Notes: generated by a model from the letters alone, not told the origin. DNA of 18,255 bases from Chloromonas sp. AAM2 (GCA_004335635.1 QAXH01005187.1:1-18255), one strand, 5' to 3'; counted from the stretch's first letter, positions 8,896 through 18,021 are shown. Numbers and translations are program-made.

Positions 8896-11762
8896 TCAAC
8901 TCCAAAGCTGAGGTCCAGCGACCTTGCCTGCACTCCAGGCAGCCTGCATGTCAGCATAACGCTGAACTGTGTCCAGTAGCTTCATAATTCCTTGCACAGC
9001 CCATTGGGTTTCTTCAGGACCCTCAGCCACACTGCCACCAGGGTTTGCATGGGCTGCGCGCCTGCGCCTCCCACGCCTCATCACCCAGCTCCTCGCCCGA
9101 CCCAACTGTGCGCCCTCCAACTCCAGCACAGGCTGTCTTGGGTAGTGATGTTCATTGCCCAGTCCTGCTGCAAGCACATCACTGCTACCAATGCTTGCCA
9201 TGTGAGCAGGGGCTGTGAGCACGTGCTCCTCGCAGCAGCAGGCAAAGGCACCCTGATTTAGCACAGCCGCAGACGTGGCCACAGACTCGGCTAGCACTCC
9301 GGCCTGCACCATGCGCAGGGCAGGGAAGCGGCGTTCCAAGGGCGCCAGATGCCATCGACGCACTGCTGTGCGCCTGGTGTCCAGGAAGGTCACACTGGTC
9401 TGGTCGTGTAGGTGCGATATGCCCTCCCCGGTCACTGACGTGCCCGACAGCTCCCAGTGTGACACTTGGCACCTGCATGCACCATGCACCATCAATACTG
9501 TTATGTGCCTAGGTCTAGGTGATGTGCTTCTAGGTCTGTCTTGTCTGACAATACCGCCAAAACTGACTGCATTGACATCGTTTTGTCAGTAGACCTGAAG
9601 GTGTCCAGGTAGACAACCTAGAATAGGCAAGCAGGCATTGAAGGCGAACAAGTTTGCAGATATGTCACGCTACCTGCAAGGCGGTCACTACCCAGGATGC
9701 AAACCTTACATGAGAACTCAGAAGTGCAACCGGCCAGCATACGAATGCTCCATGCCAGACCCACCTGGGCCATGCAGATGCGTCTCCTGGCACAGCCTTG
9801 GCACTGGCCTTGGCCCATGCATGAATGCGCGTTCCCCAGGTCAACACGTCCAGCAGTGCATCGCCCACGGGTGTGTCATTTAGGCACAGGACCTGCAAGT
9901 GGTACAAGGGGTGCAACACTTGCTCTAGTGTCAAGCAATCATGCAGTGTGGCTAGGGCTGCTCAAGGGCATGCTGCTCACAGCTACAGGTGCACTGCATG
10001 CCACTGCATGCACACCATGCATTCGCCAATTCCTTGGCCGTTAATTCTTTTGGGCTCCCTTGTCTTTTACACAAATGCAGATGTGTGCGCGCTTCGGCCC
10101 ATGCCGTGCACCCATGCTATCTGTATGGCGCACTGCGGTTTGCACCTGGCTAATGTTCCACCGTGCCCACCTGCAGGGCAGTGAGCTGCATGAGCGGAGA
10201 GGCGATTGCATCGTCCAGCTGCTCACAGCCCGAGAGGTCCAGAGCGGTCAGGCCGCGCAGAGACGCGCAGTGAGCCAACTGCTGCGGGGCAAAGCCCGTG
10301 CAGTGGCGCAGGCTCAGGCAGCACAGGACAGCAGCACTGGATGCATGTGCAGGGCCTGAATCATCCGGGTGGGTGCAGCCACTGCCTGACGTTGCACTCC
10401 TGGAAAGGCCAGCTGTCAATTGGGTTGGCGGGCCTGACTGGGTCGTGCAAAGAACGGGACGGCAGTGTCCATGAGTAGGAAATGGATGAGGCTGTGCGTG
10501 TGTTAGCCATGAGAGGTCTGTCAGTTGTGTTGCGTGTGAGAGCTGCAGGTGCCGGAGAGGGGGACGGCAGCTGGCCAGCCAAAGGGACAAGGGGGCAGGG
10601 CTGTGCAGACCAGCGCCAGGCAGAGTCACAGCTGTCAGCTGCCTGCATGCACAAGTAACATGGCCGTCAGACACACACGTGCAGTTTTGCAGATCTAGCG
10701 CATGCAGATCAGCCCTGCAAGTGTGAAGACTGGCCAAGCTTTTTTCTGATGCACTCTGAGGCTTGGCTGGCCTGCACTCTGGCGTTTGACAGCCGGAATC
10801 CTGAATGAGAACATGACCTTGCCACTACCAGGCCGCACTGAGCGCTTGACACCATACACGGTGACGGTGCGCGTATGCAATAGACCCACACCTTCAGTTA
10901 GGAATGGTACCTCCGCCTACACAGTAGGTGGTAGGGGTGAAGGTTTCTGTCGGTGGTAGAGTTGTCGACTCCCCTATACGGTTGCGTGATCGAGCCCTGG
11001 CACCTCCACTCACCACCACGAGCGCGCGAATGCAATCAGCACCTGCAGTTCACTCCATGTCTGCTGCAGCTGCATGTGCTTCTCAGCCTGCCACACGGCC
11101 GGCCAGGAGCCGAAGCTCCACGCCTGGCCCGCCCTGTGGCGCTCCCACCCAACATGCTGCCTGGACTGTTGCCTGCATGGTCACAACACAGTCAGCATTA
11201 GTCATTGCTGGCTCAACACATGCATGGCTAGCAAGGCTGTACTCTAAACATCCTGGCAGGCCAGTAAATTGTCAATGCACCACTGGTGCAGACAAACATG
11301 CAGCAGCAGCATATGTGGGACCATGCAATCCGTGTTGTGTGTCCGAGAGCAGGCGGCCGAGCCATTCCTGCGGCCTGTCCGAGAGCAGGCGGCCGAGCCA
11401 TATAAATTCGGGCGTGTACAGATGGCAGACACCAGTCTAAGCCATTCGCCTTGACAAAGCATGTGCTACCACTCAGCAGGCAGTTTCAACTTCGACTGCA
11501 ACTCTGGCTTACCATCGCATAAAGATGTTGTACGCCAGCTCTGGTTCAGGAAGAGATGCCAGAAGTTTCAGAGGTGCTTCTGCATGCAATCATGACACTT
11601 CACACGCCTGCTTCCGATGGGCCATCCCACCCAGACCATCACCACAGGCTGCCTCGCCATGCATGTTTCATGCTGATTACTCATGGGAGGCGCACCTGGT
11701 TGGTAGGTTCCACTCAGGTGTCTGGCCAGGCTGTCACAGCACAGGTCCACAAGCGAGACCAT
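8896..11762 (-). CDS. Leucine-rich-repeat protein with BC-box-like N-terminus, 6 exons
   Basis: Exons in transcript order: 11762-11696, 11579-11513, 11160-11014, 10714-10171, 9892-9765, 9472-8896. All junctions agree in phase and total 1530 nt, giving 509 aa. Residues 3-12 (SLVDLCCDSL) fit the Elongin B/C-binding BC-box pattern [APST]LxxxCxxx[AILV]. They are followed by LASLPEPELAYNIF (29-42), resembling the LPxxL segment after the BC-box in Elongin A/ZYG-11-like proteins. Repeats of the RNI/AMN1 style follow from residue 95: LHALDLQNC, LRHLQLSHATQLTDL, LCCLSLRHC, LTALDLSGCEQLDD, LCLNDTPVGD, WELSGTSVTGEG. By inference it is a cullin-RING substrate receptor. Oddities: about 55 non-repeat Ser/Thr/Pro/His-rich residues inside exon 4, and a possible 84-nt in-frame intron in exon 6 (about 9177-9260). 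Plain RNI-like LRR or divergent F-box are alternatives. The exon chain is firmer than the function. Confidence 0.8.
11341..11401. repeat. Two direct copies of a 25-bp GC-rich unit
   Basis: Positions 11341-11365 and 11377-11401 are identical 25-mers beginning GTCCGAGAGCAGGCGGCCGA, separated by 11 bp. They lie in LRR intron 2 (11161-11512). The second copy runs into TATAAAT. Confidence 0.9.
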
Positions 11763-11944
11763 CACCAGTCCTGATGCTAGGACGTGTCAGTGATTGGGCT
11801 CACGGTGAAGCCGATTACTGTGACGCCTCAGCCAGATGATCTGATGAGTAGGGCTTGCTGTTGCTGTGTAGTTCTTAGCTGTTGATTGGCCGATTGCACG
11901 TTTAGCTTGACCATAGCCATCTGAGGAGTTACAGACACGTCACG

Positions 11945-11950
11945 CACGTG
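11945..11950. promoter_or_regulatory. G-box core CACGTG
   Basis: The palindromic hexamer CACGTG is flanked by a TCACG word on the left (CGTCACGCACGTG). This is a typical bZIP/bHLH target in green plants. Assignment rests on the motif and its place in the divergent promoter. Confidence 0.35.
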
Positions 11951-12021
11951 TGCCGTCGTGTAGGTCCTGTTTTAGCTACTCTTGGGCTAACGTGCCGCGA
12001 GAGGCAGGCCTGGCGCCTCTG

Positions 12022-12029
12022 TGACGTCA
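12022..12029. promoter_or_regulatory. TGACGTCA palindrome upstream of TMCO1-like gene
   Basis: A perfect CRE-type palindrome, 66 bp before the TMCO1-like ATG. It is the same octamer found upstream of the DAG kinase ATG. Confidence 0.5.
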
Positions 12030-12095
12030 TCCACTACCTCTGACGAGAATAGATCGCAGCTCATCAGTGGAGAAGGAGGATCAGGGGGCCAAGCC

Positions 12096-14305
12096 ATGTA
12101 CTCTTTGGAACCATTCAAGGTCTTTTTAGCGGTGATCGCAACATGCCTGGCGGTGGAATCGCTGTGCTATCTTTTGGTTTTCAGGTACAGTGAATTGCCT
12201 GCATGCACTGCTACCGCATGTCAGGTACAGTTTATCATCATGTTTCATGCAACGTTTCGAGCCGACATGTGCGCAGCCAGACCAGTGCTTCTTGTTCCGT
12301 TGCTTGTACACCAGCATGAGCCTGGCACTTGTATGAGTCCAACCTGCACAGGTTGTGTCTTACAGTGCTCTGTGCGTGCTGGGCATTGAGCCATGACTGA
12401 ACAGCTGCAGGAATCCACACAGCACATGCATGAGCCTGCCACCTGCACAGGCGGCCGATCTTCAAGAGCGTGAAGAGCGACCTGATCGCTTCGACAGCCA
12501 AGCTGGATGCCCTGAAGGCCAAGGGCCCAGGCAGTGAGAAGCAGGTCAAGAAGATGGAGGAAAGTATGGTCAAGCTGCAGGCCAACATCTACGTGTTCCG
12601 AATGCAGACCATGGTGGGGTGCGATGATGACAGGGTTGGGTGTGTGGGGGTCATATGGTTGCGCTGTCGCCAGACCTCGTCACCATCTATGACTCTGAAA
12701 GCTTCCATATACTGGTGCGAATTGCAGGCCATGGTGGGTTGTGATGACGGACGGGTTGGAGCTGTGCCACACGTTGCCACCAAGCCTCCTCACTCCATAC
12801 CCTCTGCCTGCCTGCCTGCTTCCATGCGTTGGTGTACATTTTCCATGTACGCGATGCCAAATTCTGATAAGTTTTGCAATACAGACACTTCTGCCTGCTT
12901 ATCAACCCAGAACTCAAAGCAGCTGTGTGTTGAGTCTGACGTGTATACCACCAGAGCGAGCGTGCTTGCTGTACAGCCATTCCTGCGCTGTGTGTTGTGC
13001 AGGCCATACAGTTTATCATGCTGGCGGGCGCATGGCGGATGATGAGCCAAACATACAAGGTAAGGCCTGAACTGCGTGCAGCCATGGTGGTTGCTTCCAG
13101 TCAGCGTAAAAAAACTCAGCCAGATTTGCTTCAGATCCCTCACCGTGGCTTCCGATCCCTCACCGTGTTTTCCATGTGTCTCATGAGCAGCGCTCCCCTG
13201 GGCGTGCTGTGGATCCCTGCCAGGCCTGTTTCAACTAATGAATCCATCACATGCTTTCACCACCGCCCGGTGCAACCCGCCACCATTTCTCTTGCACCTG
13301 CTCTTCTGAACGCCTCGCCTCCTGCAAACGTGATTTGTGTTGCTGCAGGGCGTCCCGCTGGCCAAGCTGCCGTTTGTGCCGTTCAAGTTCGTGACACGCA
13401 TGGTAGGCTGACAAGACGTGGTTTGTTGGGCTCTTGCAATCACCCACCTCCCGTCATGTGTGGTGCTGCCAGGTTTGGCAAAGCATGCAGGCCATTGCAG
13501 TGGAATGCACCAGGGTGAAGCTCAGTTACGATCAGGGCTAGGAACGCGGAGGCTGGAATGACCAGCTAACTCGCTGAAAGAGGAGCCATCATGCAGATCA
13601 GCCTAAGGTGTGTAGGCAGCGGTACGTGCACATGTGGGTGCACTCGCCGACAACCACTCGCACTCCGGGCGTTACTGGATCACTGGCAAAGGCCGTGGAG
13701 TGCAGGCCGGTGCGGCTGAAGATAGTTGCTGCACCTCAAGCTCATGTGACACCCGCACACCCATGTGCCTGTGTCGCTCCTGCAGACCCATGCGTCGCTA
13801 CCGGGCGAGGACATGACAGACCTGGCCTTCACTGGAATGGTGAGGGAGGGGTGGGGTGGTGGAGGGGTGCACAGGCACGAGGGTGCCTGGGCGGCCGCAT
13901 GTGCTGCTTCACAGATGGCTCGTCACAAACCGTCATCCTGACAATTGACGGACACGCAGTGAGCGACCATGCCATGTTAAGGCACGACTTACTAGTGTAA
14001 ACCAGTGTTGTACCGGGCACCCAAATGCACAGCCCCACTCTCGTCTTTTCTTCTGCCATCTGCGCATGCCATGATCGGCCTCACAGCAGCGCGGGTTGTT
14101 TGACCATGTCCGACTCAAAATGACTTGCAACACGTCTCAACCTGTCGGCTGTGTCACCATCCCCTGTCCCTGTGCTGTGCAGTACGCACTGAGCTCCATG
14201 GTGGTGCGGGGCCTGGTCACGAAGTTCGTCAACAAGGAGGACCAGGCCGTGCTCATCCCCAAGAACAACGTCATGGAAAAGTGGGCACAGGGCAAGATGG
14301 AGTGA
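12096..14305 (+). CDS. TMCO1: TMCO1-like ER calcium load-activated channel protein, 6 exons
   Basis: Exons 12096-12184, 12451-12613, 13003-13059, 13349-13402, 13786-13839 and 14183-14305. All junctions are in phase; 540 nt give 179 aa, against 188 in human TMCO1. Layout matches the DUF106/TMCO1 family: a first membrane segment (about 7-28, VFLAVIATCLAVESLCYLLV), a charged coiled coil (about 38-72), then the conserved FRMQTM boundary (79-84) before a second hydrophobic segment (AIQFIMLAGAW). VPLAKLPFVPF (105-115) corresponds to the conserved VAKLPF segment, and a third hydrophobic segment starts with YALSSMVVRG (140-149). The family sits in the ER membrane and has been described as a calcium leak channel and as a partner in multipass protein insertion; which applies in an alga is unknown. 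The in-frame GTG at 12021 is not a likely start, so ATG 12096 is chosen. Intron 2 carries a diverged copy of the exon 2/intron junction. Confidence 0.95.
12597..12763. repeat. Duplicated exon-2/intron-2 junction in the TMCO1-like gene
   Basis: About 45 bp spanning the end of exon 2 and its donor (12597-12640) recur in diverged form at 12716-12763, about 120 bp downstream in intron 2. The second copy keeps CCATGGTGGG and so a donor-like site. It has also gained TTGCAGGCCAT, which resembles the real exon 3 acceptor (TGTGCAGGCCAT, 12997-13008). Confidence 0.7.
13128..13167. repeat. 20-bp tandem duplication in TMCO1 intron 3
   Basis: Two adjacent 20-bp units (13128-13147 and 13148-13167) sharing GATCCCTCACCGTG differ at one base. 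Confidence 0.85.
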
Positions 14306-14410
14306 TCAAGCGAACCAAATCCAGCATCAGGAACACCATCCACTATGGTCATTTCTGTGAAGTTGATGGTGGACCAATGACGACTTCTCTCGGATTGGAC
14401 TTGAACTCGA

Positions 14411-14415
14411 TGTAA
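14411..14415 (+). terminator. TGTAA polyadenylation signal of the TMCO1-like gene
   Basis: TGTAA is the usual poly(A) signal of chlorophycean nuclear genes. Here it lies 106 bp after the TMCO1-like stop codon, a normal 3' UTR distance. It is the first TGTAA after the stop. Confidence 0.55.
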
Positions 14416-14805
14416 TCTGAAAACAATGAATGGGTGTCGCCCTGGATAGTATCTACCCATGCTCAATGACCCGTGACTTGAGCATTTCTGCTTGTGTGCG
14501 TTTGCCACGACTGCTCGTGCCGTTCACCCTGATGCGCTGCCGCTCGCGGGTTGTGCTGTACCTGCATCAGGAACGTTGCTGCAGAATGGCTCACAACCAC
14601 TTGCTGAGCTATCATCGACGTGGCATGGCATGGGTGTTGCTAGTCCACTGGTATGAGTGTGGATGCAGGGCGCTCTGGGTTCCCTTGACTCAGCCGGTAT
14701 GCGTGTCTTCCAGCTTACTGTAAGCAATGGTATGGGTACGCTGAGTTCATCATCATCAGCTGCTGCTGCAGCTGGCTTACTAAGTAAGATCACAGCCTGT
14801 TCCCG

Positions 14806-14813
14806 TGACGTCA
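14806..14813. promoter_or_regulatory. Third TGACGTCA palindrome
   Basis: The same octamer as upstream of the DAG kinase and TMCO1-like genes. It lies 88 bp before an ATG on + (14902) that opens a small ORF, in a region otherwise expected to be 3' flank. It could mark an unannotated promoter or be chance. Confidence 0.3.
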
Positions 14814-14901
14814 GGCCGATACTGTCATCATAAGCGAGTGTGTTTGAAGTGTGGCGTGGACCACACTCTTCCCTTTGATTTGCACCTGCACGCTTCGCGC
14901 C

Positions 14902-15183
14902 ATGCTAGTTTTCACTGCGGAATTTCGGAACCAAGCTGCATGGATTCTCATCTGTGGGGCACCATTGACTGGTGGTAAAGCGGAGCGCTTGCAGGGGGTG
15001 ATGTTACAGGTTGTAATATTAAACCGCCAGGCTTTGGCCGTTGAGAATCATGCGTGGTCAACATGCGTGCATGCGGTGCACACGACCATTAAGGTTTCAG
15101 TTTTCAATCGACAGTGCGGATTGATTGGCTCTGGACACCACAACAAATATGGGTCAATACGATCAAACAATATACTCTTTTGA
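14902..15183 (+). CDS. Possible small protein, 93 aa, doubtful
   Basis: An ATG-initiated frame of 93 residues beginning MLVFTAEFRNQAAW. There is no recognised domain and only weak hydrophobicity near the start (AAWILICGAPL). Its composition is not typical of neighbouring genes, and it overlaps the probable 3' end of the - strand gene. The only point in favour is the TGACGTCA 88 bp upstream, mirroring the two supported genes. Chance is the simpler explanation. Confidence 0.15.
   Translation: MLVFTAEFRNQAAWILICGAPLTGGKAERLQGVMLQVVILNRQALAVENHAWSTCVHAVHTTIKVSVFNRQCGLIGSGHHNKYGSIRSNNILF
15004..15008 (-). terminator. Possible TGTAA polyadenylation signal of the long ORF
   Basis: TTACA on + reads TGTAA on -, 334 bp downstream of the long ORF's stop. 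Position and strand fit; a five-base word is weak evidence alone. Confidence 0.3.
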
Positions 15184-15341
15184 GGCCAAGAAGAAGAGAA
15201 CTTGGGTGACGCAGCACCACATACACTGACAGTCCCTAATTCCTCAGGAGGTCCCCCCCCCTTGCAATGCGTTCGAACGTCTTTTGCCTCAATGTCGCAA
15301 CAATTTATTCAGTACGAGCCTGTGCGACATGACACTCTGAC

Positions 15342-17897
15342 TCAGCTGTGTGCATCTTTGCTCGATTTAAACGAAATCTCCCTCTGCCGCCGCTGTGGCA
15401 GCCGCTCCTGGCCACCAGTAGGGGTGTGCTGGGCCGCCCCAACCGCCTGTGATGAGCGGGGCAGGGCCAGTGCAGCTGCTTGCTGGGACAGACAACGAAG
15501 ATCGGCCGACACAGACCCGCTTGCTTGCTGTGACTGCCTGGCACTTGCTGCTGGAGGTGCCTGTGACTGGCGTGGCATCGCCGATCTAGGCGAAAACTTG
15601 GCCCAGCCATCTGACAAAGCAGGGCCATCCGTCCGCTGTAGCACGCCTGACACACGGCCACTGCTGTGCTGTGTGGTGGGCCATGCAGCGAGGCCTTCTA
15701 GCTGGTCTGGTGCCGAGGACAACGGCACAAGTGCAGCCGGCAATGGGCGGGCCAGACGCATGGGTGCGGATGCAGTGTCCGCCTGAGTGCTGGAAGCCGT
15801 GGGGTGTGAGGTGGGGGTCACAGCAGCAGTTGGTCGGCGCATGGAAAGGCTAGGCGCAGCGGCAGACAATCGTGCAGCTTGTTGCTGTACGGATGATGGC
15901 TGGCGTGTGGCCGGGTCGGTGCCCCAGGGAAATTTCACAGACCCTAACTCACGCCGTGCTGCGGCCCCTGATGCCAGCGTACTGTGCCTGACTGGCATTG
16001 CAGTGGAAGAGGCATGTGGCTGACCGGTTGGCACCTGCGCTTGCGGCTGCGCAGCGCCTGTCTGGTTCATGTGCACTGATAATTGGTTTGCCATGGCAGC
16101 CATGTCAGAGAGTGACTGAAGCTTCCGGCTCAAGGACGGGCCACGTGGGCTGGCCTCCCCCTGCAATCCATTCATGGCCTCTTGCTGCCCTGCATCCCAC
16201 TGGTTGTCATTGCCAGCAGGTTGGTCCCAAGTGCTGTGCTGCTTTTCAGGCTGGTTCTGTTGTGTGATCCGGGCTGAAGGTGGTGACGTGCTGCGCACAC
16301 TGATGCTGGGCAAACGCTGTGAGGGTGCTCGCTCCCGCGCACCTGCCGCATCGCCCCTTGCATCCGACAACCGACCAACAGGAGAGCTGGCATATGATAC
16401 ACGTGAATGGTTGTCAAACTGCTGCTGACTCACGGGATCTGGGGTTTCCCACACCGGGCCACCACCCATGTTGCTGTGCGTTGGTGAATGGGACGAACGT
16501 GCTGATCCACGGCCCCCATAAGATGGATATGCGCCTTGCTGTGCCTCGCCACCGTACGCACTAAAACCCCGGGTTGAGCGCTCTGCGGGATGGTCAGTGT
16601 TGTGTGGCTGTCCATGCCGGCCTGCCGCCAACTGCTGCTCCCTGTCTGACAGTTGCTGCACGGTATTGAGGCCCGTAGCAATGCTGATGGCGCTTTGCCG
16701 TGTGTGCTCCGCTGCCTCCGAGGCAAGCCGCCTGATGTCAGAAATTCCTGGCGGGAGCAGCACAATGCTCTGCTCAGCACCACGGGCCTTCGAGTAGGCG
16801 TACTTGCTTTGCGACAAGGTTGACTGGCGAGCATCCGCACCCGGATGCTGAGTGTGTGTGGGTGTGTCACTGTAGTAGTCGTTGGCAGCAGGGTGCGCAG
16901 CGGCGTGGCGATTGCTGCGTGCCGCCACATGCACATACCCATCCCCAGCTGGCATGCGCTTATGGGCAGACAGGCGGCTGTTGGCCGGTGAGACAGTGAA
17001 GGCCTGGTTGTCCATCGGTCGAGCCATGGAGCGACGGGCCGTGGGAGAAGTGGCCATTGACTGCCGATCATTGGGCGAGGGGACGGCGAAGTATAACTCG
17101 TCGGTAAAAGCCGTGGTGGAGGGTTGGTTGGCATATGAGTGACGTGCTTGGCTGGTTGGGTTGACGTTTGAGTGCTCGCTGTTAGGCGGGTGGACTACTG
17201 AGAAACGGTTGCTGGGTGCAGTAGCGTTGTCTGCAGCTGGTGCAACGGTAGACAGACGGTTACTGGCAAGAGACTGACGCACACTTGCTGGTGTGGCAAC
17301 TGAGTGATGACGTTGTGCAGTTGAGGGACGACTGCTGGTTGGAGAGGGGGCAGAGCCAATGCGTGTGCTACGTTGCCCAGTCTGCCTGGGTGATGCCATT
17401 GGGATGTTGGCAACAAGGTTGATAGCAACGCTTGCAGCTGTTGCTGCTCTGGCTGCAATAGATGTGGCAGCTGTGGTGGCGGCAACGGCTGCATCCGCCT
17501 CCAGTCCCACCTCGTCCACCACCTGCTGCAACTGCTCCAGAAGCTGCCCAGCAGCTGCTGGGTCGTAGCTGCCGCTGCGGCTGTGGCTGGGTGGGCGGGA
17601 GGGGTGGGGCGAGGGCGAGCGGGAAAGCCGTGCTTGGGCAATCGAGGCCGGGCCTGTGACCTGGGGTGGATGGGAGAAGCGGGGGGAGGGCGAGGGGGAG
17701 CGGGAGATCAGAACCGGACCCGCCATCATGGGCCGCAGGCTGAAGGGTGGTGGGGCCTCTCCTGCCCCTAGGGGGTATAGTGCAGGAGGCAAGGGGCGCT
17801 TGAGGGAGGTGGGAGTGGCAGGGTTGGCCGGGAGCTCCGCAGGGCCTGCACCTGTGCGGACATGCAACACACGTACAGCGGTCAACCACCAGGCCAT
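15342..17897 (-). CDS. Long Ser/Pro/Ala/Gln-rich disordered protein, function unknown
   Basis: One uninterrupted frame of 851 codons from the in-frame ATG at 17897 to TGA at 15344-15342. It is far too long for chance and its low-complexity composition is typical of algal proteins. The start is uncertain: an acceptor-like CCGCACAG at about 17863 (before GTGCAGG) suggests the exon may begin there, another in-frame ATG is at 17963, and the frame stays open to the window edge. Numbered from 17897: a Pro/Ser-rich segment with repeated SRSPSP (64-110), an Ala-rich probable helix (115-168), a region dense in Arg-x-Ser sites (about 200-310: RQS, RLS, RFS, RHS, RQS, RRS, RLS), a helical stretch (375-427), a Gly/Tyr-rich patch (446-463) and a possible amphipathic helix (590-612). 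No enzymatic domain is visible. It may be a scaffold or the tail of a larger signalling or cytoskeletal protein. A - strand TGTAA at 15004-15008 is a plausible poly(A) signal. Confidence 0.7.
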   Translation of the reverse strand: MAWWLTAVRVLHVRTGAGPAELPANPATPTSLKRPLPPALYPLGAGEAPPPFSLRPMMAGPVLISRSPSPSPRFSHPPQVTGPASIAQARLSRSPSPHPSRPPSHSRSGSYDPAAAGQLLEQLQQVVDEVGLEADAAVAATTAATSIAARAATAASVAINLVANIPMASPRQTGQRSTRIGSAPSPTSSRPSTAQRHHSVATPASVRQSLASNRLSTVAPAADNATAPSNRFSVVHPPNSEHSNVNPTSQARHSYANQPSTTAFTDELYFAVPSPNDRQSMATSPTARRSMARPMDNQAFTVSPANSRLSAHKRMPAGDGYVHVAARSNRHAAAHPAANDYYSDTPTHTQHPGADARQSTLSQSKYAYSKARGAEQSIVLLPPGISDIRRLASEAAEHTRQSAISIATGLNTVQQLSDREQQLAAGRHGQPHNTDHPAERSTRGFSAYGGEAQQGAYPSYGGRGSARSSHSPTHSNMGGGPVWETPDPVSQQQFDNHSRVSYASSPVGRLSDARGDAAGARERAPSQRLPSISVRSTSPPSARITQQNQPEKQHSTWDQPAGNDNQWDAGQQEAMNGLQGEASPRGPSLSRKLQSLSDMAAMANQLSVHMNQTGAAQPQAQVPTGQPHASSTAMPVRHSTLASGAAARRELGSVKFPWGTDPATRQPSSVQQQAARLSAAAPSLSMRRPTAAVTPTSHPTASSTQADTASAPMRLARPLPAALVPLSSAPDQLEGLAAWPTTQHSSGRVSGVLQRTDGPALSDGWAKFSPRSAMPRQSQAPPAASARQSQQASGSVSADLRCLSQQAAALALPRSSQAVGAAQHTPTGGQERLPQRRQREISFKSSKDAHS

Positions 17898-18021
17898 AGA
17901 AGCCACTATTTGGTAAGGCGCCAAAAGAAGACGACACAGGTGGCACTGTCCACTTTGGTACATGGATTTGTTGGGCTGCGTGGTACAAAAGTACTTTTTC
18001 ACCACACGTTGCCAGGACAGC

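Larger units (their letters stand above)
11763..12095. promoter_or_regulatory. Bidirectional promoter between LRR and TMCO1-like genes
   Basis: These 333 bp separate the ATG of the LRR gene (-, 11762) from the ATG of the TMCO1-like gene (+, 12096). They must hold both 5' UTRs and both promoters unless a further upstream exon exists. Visible motifs are a G-box core CACGTG at 11945-11950 and a CRE-type TGACGTCA at 12022-12029. No TATA box is obvious at a canonical spacing. Confidence 0.6.
14306..15341. other. Convergent 3' region between TMCO1-like gene and long disordered ORF
   Basis: The left part holds the TMCO1 3' UTR with TGTAA at 14411-14415. On -, a TGTAA (TTACA on +) lies at 15004-15008, 334 bp past the stop of the long ORF, and could end its transcript. 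Between these are a TGACGTCA at 14806-14813 and one small ATG ORF on +, listed separately. I recognise nothing else. Confidence 0.5.

Noticed and set aside
8493..8987. 164-codon ATG frame on +
   Set aside because: Runs antisense into the last exon of the LRR gene and across the DAG kinase promoter; its ATG lies in the TGACGTCA element and the product resembles nothing.
11399..11406. TATAAAT near the second 25-bp repeat as a promoter
   Set aside because: Lies inside an LRR intron with no gene start downstream on either strand.
12021..12095. Upstream in-frame extension of the TMCO1-like protein from GTG at 12021
   Set aside because: GTG is not a normal nuclear start, the extension is Ser/Gly-rich and absent from the family, and ATG 12096 gives the expected size.
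12228..13020. 13-bp match (TACAGTTTATCAT) between TMCO1 intron 1 (about 12228) and exon 3 (about 13008)
   Set aside because: Too short, with no extended similarity on either side.
14524..14793. - strand frame with an Ala/Asp-rich start next to the third TGACGTCA
   Set aside because: Begins with GTG rather than ATG, has no domain, and lies in the probable 3' flank of the TMCO1-like gene.
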